Source: Aquilaria yunnanensis (lineage: Eukaryota > Streptophyta > Magnoliopsida > Malvales > Thymelaeaceae). From it: DNA of 64,000 bases. The stretch lies in the NCBI GenBank assembly GCA_039654915.1, contig CM077594.1, positions 19,281,001 to 19,345,000 on the forward strand, read 5' to 3'. The first letter of the stretch is position 1; the number at the start of each line of letters is the position of its first letter. This document shows positions 58,821 to 64,000 of the stretch, one piece after another. The notes under the pieces are model-generated. The model was not told where the DNA came from. It did not search any database and saw only the letters and a program-made list of their open reading frames with translations. The position numbers and the translations under genes are program-made.

Positions 58821-58830
58821 TTTTTATAGT

Positions 58831-60209
58831 AGTACATTTTAGCATCTAATTATATATATAAAGCAAGATAATTTTTAGATAAATTTTGATATTTTTTAAT
58901 TAATCCTCTCACTAATTGTCATACGACCATTTTTTAACTTTTTTAATGAAGTATATTGTGGAATGAAAAGTGAAAATCCAAAAGTACATTTACTGTTAAT
59001 TATCAAGCTTACATAAAACGGAAACCATGCATTTGTTTACATAAAATAGGAAAGGAATACATTTGACAAATTACCATTCAAATTAATTAACTAATTTAGC
59101 TCTTTAGCTCTTCAATTCCCAAAATTGAATTTCAAATTTAACATAGAAGAATGGCCAATTAGTGGGATTGGTAAATGGCAAGAATGTAAAAAGTCAATTA
59201 AATTAAATGAATAAAACTGTCAGTAAACGAATAAAACTAGAAAAAAATCTTCAAACCAATTAAAAAGGGAAATCTTTAAATGTTCGGACCCCCAAATTGT
59301 AGCCGGATTTGTTCTTAGCAATTAAAGGAATTAAGGCACAATTATATGTTATCAATTTATATAACGTCCATTTACAATACATGCCAAATTAACACAATTT
59401 AGCGCACAATCAGTGACCTTCGCACGCCAAATGAACGGATAATTAAAGGAATCAATTAGTTCATATCTACAAATTAATTAACCAAATTCAAGGAATTAAT
59501 TGGGCGAAGTAAATAAGGAAATGTCTATAGTTAAGAGTAACAAGTTTAAAAGAAATCTCAATTAAAGGAATTAATTGGGCGAAGTGATAAATTGGCCAAA
59601 GTTACCATACAATCACTATAAAACCCGACCAGTAGGAGTATTCATCCATCCTTCACATCCATTCTTCAATTTTTCTGTTTCCCTGCTGTTATAATATAGA
59701 TTTGATCACTACTTACTATGTTTGCTTACTGAAAAAATTCTTGTCACAGGCAATTTTCAACACCGATGAAGTTGAAGTTTCTACATTCATATGTTTGTAA
59801 TTGTAGAAATCGATATTAATGATCAGAGAAAAAATGTAGAAAGTTTCACTATCATAGTGAACCATCTACATGCAAGTCAAATGGATGACAAGATATTATT
59901 GCTGAAGCAATTAAAGATTTGTAGATTTGTTATGCCTTCAAAATCTTAGAGTTTAATTTTAATTCGTATGTTTATGAGAAACGGGAATTGGTGATTGAAT
60001 GGAGCCTCAATTTCACTTACGTGATCAATTGAAGAAAATATAGACAGAGAATGCGATTTTGAAGGGCAAAAATTTTCAATTAATAATGTCGGTATTTGAA
60101 TTTAATTAATATTTTTTTATATATGGGGTTTTTTCCTTTTATATTTACAAGTTGTCTGCCTGTTGTTTGCAGGTTGTGAATCATTAAAGAAAGGTGAAAC
60201 TACCAGCTA
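58831..60209. other. Intergenic sequence with a possible orphan promoter
   Basis: AAGGAATTAATTGGGCGAAG occurs at 59490 and 59565, 75 bp apart, followed by a TATA-like CACTATAAAACCC at about 59613-59625 and a CT-rich leader. The first ATG downstream (59766) opens only 17 codons. This could be the promoter of a gene whose body was lost, but nothing proves transcription. Confidence 0.35.
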
Positions 60210-60217
60210 CCATAGAG

Positions 60218-63200
60218 TAGAGGTAGGCGGCGGGCTGACCCAACCCAGGACCGGCCCAGACTGGCCGAGCTTGGGCCTGGGTAAACCCGGTCCCAAGCGG
60301 GGCTGTCTAAAACCAGTTCCGAGGCGGGTCTAGGGCAGGGAGGGACGGGTTTGAAGGTTTTTTTTAAAAAAAAATTAAAAATATAATTAATTGTATATGT
60401 AATAGATATTTTTAAGAAAAAATATCATCTCCAATGTAAGTTTTATTAAGTTAAAAAGCCAAATAATACTTACAAATAATCGAAACAAGTCTTACATTTT
60501 GAAATGGTAAAACGTTCCAAAAATGATGAAAAATAGAAACCTATGATCTATACTTAACAACATAATTAGATCAAATACAAACTACATGTATGATTGGAAA
60601 AAAAAATTCAAGTCTCGGTATCAGTTATTTTGGTTTTATTGCCGGAGTGCTGCTAGGCCTCAATCTCAATTGCACACACATACTTCTACCGCCCAGGTGT
60701 CAATGTTGATCATGTCTCCGATATTATTCGTTTTCCTACATTAAATGCTGCCTCGGATGATACGGTGGAGACAGGAACAGTAAGAATCTCCTATGCAATT
60801 ATTGATAAGTTTAGAAACCTTGATCTCTTGTTTCCACCCCTCTAATATGTCAACATCACTTGCCTCGAATGATGTATTAAGATAGTTATCGACCTCAGCT
60901 AATCCTAATATTGTCGGTCGGGGTCGTTTGAGCATTTAGAGGGCCAGGTTGAATCTTGATGAAATTGATCTCCTTGGAAGCTCAGTTTAAAAAGATCCAG
61001 ATCTTACCTTATCTGAAAAACCACTCATAATATAACTTGTCTAAAAAATGCAAGTACTCGGAAGCAGTAGCAGACATAGTCAAAACATTTATATGAGACA
61101 TTTCTAAATAAGTATAAAAAAATTCCTCCAAGTAATATTGTTGTGCCTGTTAATTTGACATATAGGTCAAGCAAAAAAGCAACTAAAAAGATAGGTAGAA
61201 TGTTTTCAAAATACTGAAGCTATTTAGCCGGCATGGCTTCGACAATCGATTTTAACAGCACATCATCTTTAAATTGATGTAAAGCATATGTAATGTTCAC
61301 TAAATTAAGCAAAACTTGATGAATGGTTGGATAGTAAATACCAGAAAAAAAATACAGTAGTCTCGTAAAAAAACTTAAGCAATTCACCGATTTTGGAACA
61401 TTTTTCCAAACTTCAGTCGTAAGAAATTCATAACCCATTTTTAAGTTCATGAAATGCATCAACAAATTTGCATACGAGAAAACGTCTTGCAATATCAAAT
61501 ATGTGGAGTTCCAGTAGGTTGGACAATCCAATTTAAGCCATTTCCAAAAAAACTCTTTTTGATTTTCAAAACAAAAGCTTTTAAATTCACAAAACAGAAG
61601 AAGTTTTTATTTCAAATACGTCAATGAGTTCCGAATAGGCAGAATTTCATTTTGGAGAACTTTTAAAGCCTTTTGCACACAAAGATTTAAAATATGACAC
61701 ATGCATCTGACGTAAAAGAATGCACCATTGAGAGGTGGTTTCAATATTTGACTCAAAAAACGAGAGGTAACATCATTATTTGAAGTATTATCAAATGAAA
61801 TGCATAGGATTTTATCAACACAAAAATAATTACATAATGTTTCTAAGATGCAATTGAATATGTGATAACCACTATTATCCATTTCAATGACCCTAAATGA
61901 CAAAATTCGTTTTTGTATAATCCAATCAGAATTAATCTAATAAGAAGTAACACAATAAAATGATTGACCTATAGGTGATGTTCACATTTCAGAAGCGAAT
62001 GCCACACAATGATCAAAAGCAGAAAAATAGGCTTGCAAATATGACTTTCCGGGTTCAAATAATCTAAAGCTTTATTTCTTAATGGTTTTCCTAGACACTT
62101 TTTTAAATGTAGGATTTAATTGTGATTTTATCCAAGATCCTAGGTGCACATCTTCAGCTTGTGAAAAAGATTTTTTGGTAAGCATCATCCAATTTACCAT
62201 GCATTCTCTACAAGATTGTTGGTTAAAACAAAATATACCTAATCTACTGGCGCCGGTTGTAGACCCAAGTTGTGTTTGTCCTCCAGAGCCAGTCCTGGCA
62301 TTGGAGAGAATGTTATGATGTTGATTTTCAATATGTCGCTTCAGTGTTCTAATACCGAAATTCTTTTTATGCATAACTTTGTTACTGCGATGTTTGCATT
62401 TTCTATACCTCGACTCCCTTTCATGTATGAGCTCATTATGCTTCCAAATTCAAGCAGTTAGTCTTGAGGATTTACCTTGTTCTTAGATTTCCTCCATGAT
62501 AGGTCCATGACTTGTCAGTGTTGGCTGTGTTGACGGATTCCCTGCCGCCATTACATCCAACTCTTCAACTTCATCATCCGATAATTGATCATCGAGTCTC
62601 AAATCGTAATTCGTCATATCAATTCCGACATCATCGTTGTGCAACTCTTCAATTGAGATACCTTTATCGGCGGGTGGTGTGGGAAGATGAACTCTTTGTC
62701 ACCTTACCTTTTCCTCTTGAAGCCATGATTCACGAACTAATAGTAGTGATTAATGTAAAATTAAGAGGAGATTATGAAGATATTATGGGGAGATTAGCAA
62801 GAAATTTAGAAATGATTAAGAAAAAAGACTTAAATGCTTGAGAGAATATAGTAGAGGATAGCATTGGTATTTATAGGGGAGGGTAAAAAATATTTGGACC
62901 AAAAAGTCCTTAAATTTTAGTTGTTGGGAGGGGTGAGAATGAAATTTTGGAGGCTAAAATGTAGCAAAAAACCATTGGATGACCTATATTGTAATTAACC
63001 CATTTTTTGAATTTTTCTTTGTAGGTAGCCATTTTTCTGCCTGTTGCGCCCCAAGCCTAGACCGGATTGGCCGGGGCAGTTTGCGAGTTGGGTCGGCTTC
63101 GAATATGGGCTGGGGTGGTCCATGTTGCACCATCTTCCTCCCTCATGCCCATATTCGGCCCAATTTTTTGCTGCTTTTTGCCAGGGCAGGGCAGGGTGGG

Positions 63201-63240
63201 ATTGATTGCCTTGCCGGTCCTAGCGAAGGTCCCACCTTTG
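60218..63240 (-). mobile_element. hAT transposon relic (3,023 bp)
   Basis: The left end TAGAGGTAGGCGGCGGGC and the right end read backwards (CAAAGGTGGGACCTTCGC) agree at 7 of the first 10 bases. An 8-bp target duplication with one mismatch flanks them (CCATAGAG at 60210-60217, CCATGGAG at 63241-63248). Both subterminal regions are GC-rich with GGACCGGC, GGCCCA and GGGCAGG motifs, in contrast to the AT-rich interior. A broken hAT transposase fills the minus strand. Confidence 0.78.
60741..62726 (-). pseudogene. hAT-family transposase relic
   Basis: From ATG at 62726 (minus strand) the reading gives an acidic N-terminus (QLSDDEVEELDVMAAG near 62560). A BED-type zinc finger follows (RKCKH near 62385, then RTLKRHIENQHH near 62325). 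The catalytic region has KILCISFDNTSNNDV near 61800 and VRCMCHILNLCVQKAL near 61690. DCPTYWNSTYLIL lies near 61510, and a weak C-terminal dimerisation region (ASDVDILEGWKQE) near 60850. The order matches plant Ac/Tip100-like hAT transposases. Frameshifts and stops between blocks make it inactive. Confidence 0.85.
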
Positions 63241-63366
63241 CCATGGAGGGCATGAATAGGGTTGATTACTGTGTATTTTGATTTTAATATGCTAAAATTG
63301 TTCAATTTGCTTAAACGGGCTATGTGAACTTACAACATAATTTTTTCTTGCAGGTTGTAGACACTG

Positions 63367-63567
63367 AATTAAATATCGCGGTATACCACTTACTGCGGGT
63401 ATGTGGTACGCGGTATAAATATTTTCATATTTTATCATTTTATCGTGTAGTATATGTATACCGCTGTATTTCACATTATACCGCATATCATGCACTTTTG
63501 TATGTGTTTTGTCAAAAAACCGTGGTATATAGCAAATACCGTGTGTTACGTATTGCGGTATTTAATT
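63367..63567. repeat. Small inverted-repeat cluster built on CGCGGTATA (possible MITE)
   Basis: AATTAAATATCGCGGTATA at 63367 is matched by the reverse complement of the right end (AATTAAATACCGCAATA). Between them CGCGGTAT, ATACCGC, ACCGTGGTAT and ATACCGTG occur in both orientations at least six times, so the whole 200 bp can fold extensively. No target duplication was resolved. Confidence 0.5.
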
Positions 63568-64000
63568 TTTTAAGCCTATTTTTTTATTTTTCATCAAAAT
63601 ATCATAAATATATAAAACATTAAAATAAAAATAATACACATATCATAAAATAAACATTTACTTTTAATTTTTTTTGTTACTTTTCTTAATTAATATAAAA
63701 AATTAATGGATGGTATTATTTATATTTATAGTATATGCAAAGTATATGGACGATATTATTTATATTTATAGTATATCAATAAATTAGTTTTTTTAGTATT
63801 ATTTATTTTGCTCCATATATAACATTTTTTTTATGTTTTTTGTATTAAAAAAATATATTCTATCATATATATTTTATTTATATTTGATAAATTATGATGA
63901 GAAAAATTAGAATACATATAAAATGTGTAAAAATAAATTATTAAATAAATTATGTCATCTTAAAATAATATTCTAACATTTATTTTTTATGAAAACGATA
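63568..64000. other. AT-rich sequence at the right edge
   Basis: Mostly A/T with a GTATAT(A/C)AA-type phrase near 63730 and 63770 (GGATGGTATTATTTATATTT repeated as GGACGATATTATTTATATTT). No gene. Confidence 0.4.

Overview
The window is nuclear DNA of a flowering plant, most likely a eudicot. The evidence is one intron-rich kinase gene with GT-AG introns, Ty1/copia and Ty3/gypsy relics, an endogenous plant pararetrovirus, plant-type MULE, hAT, PIF/Harbinger and Stowaway elements, and CCCTAAA-like telomeric motifs. It is AT-rich. Only one gene looks functional, a shaggy/GSK3-type kinase of the BIN2 group at 49.9-53.5 kb. Almost everything else is transposon, virus relic, repeat or captured gene fragment.

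Left part (1-18.5 kb): a broken copia polyprotein with the start of its 3' LTR (1-3.4 kb); a 700-bp non-autonomous hAT element (4.7-5.4 kb); telomere-like motifs (6.2-6.7 kb) leading into a 21-22-bp minisatellite. The minisatellite is organised in a 14-monomer, 305-bp higher-order repeat and is split by a 2,746-bp solo LTR with a perfect 5-bp target duplication (7724-10469). At 11.1-11.4 kb lies a 260-bp, roughly 92 % identical copy of the kinase gene's first intron. It directly abuts a decayed MULE terminal repeat of the same family as the Pack-MULE at 57 kb. A PIF/Harbinger relic (13.4-14.4 kb) and a 1.37-kb MULE-like element carrying two gene fragments (17.1-18.4 kb) follow.

Middle part (18.5-45 kb): a gypsy-type gag-like relic on + (19.5-21.4 kb) and gypsy integrase/RNase H relics on - (21.9-23.6 kb); a long gene-free stretch; a rearranged endogenous caulimovirid (27.4-34.2 kb) whose two halves lie head to head; a second PIF/Harbinger relic (36.6-37.4 kb); a LINE relic with poly-A tail (39.1-41.4 kb) abutting a short cysteine-rich coding fragment; and a 1.2-kb inverted-repeat element full of minisatellite and GAGCGA repeats (41.6-42.8 kb).

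Right part (45-64 kb): three successive terminal-inverted-repeat elements (45.06-46.44, 46.61-47.80 and 47.88-49.39 kb), the last with a MIZU-KUSSEI1-type (DUF617) fragment, and then a Stowaway MITE that ends about 190 bp before the kinase ATG. The 12-exon kinase follows. Downstream are a tRNA-derived SINE, another Stowaway MITE, a well-preserved Pack-MULE (56971-58820, 10-bp target duplication) carrying pieces of epsilon-COP and a PPR gene, a 3-kb hAT relic with an 8-bp target duplication, and a small inverted-repeat cluster built on CGCGGTATA.

No new multi-gene system was found. The most notable signal is repeated gene-fragment capture by MULE-like elements around a single conserved kinase gene, including a copied piece of that gene's own intron next to a MULE end. 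All identifications are from reading the sequence; no database search was run.
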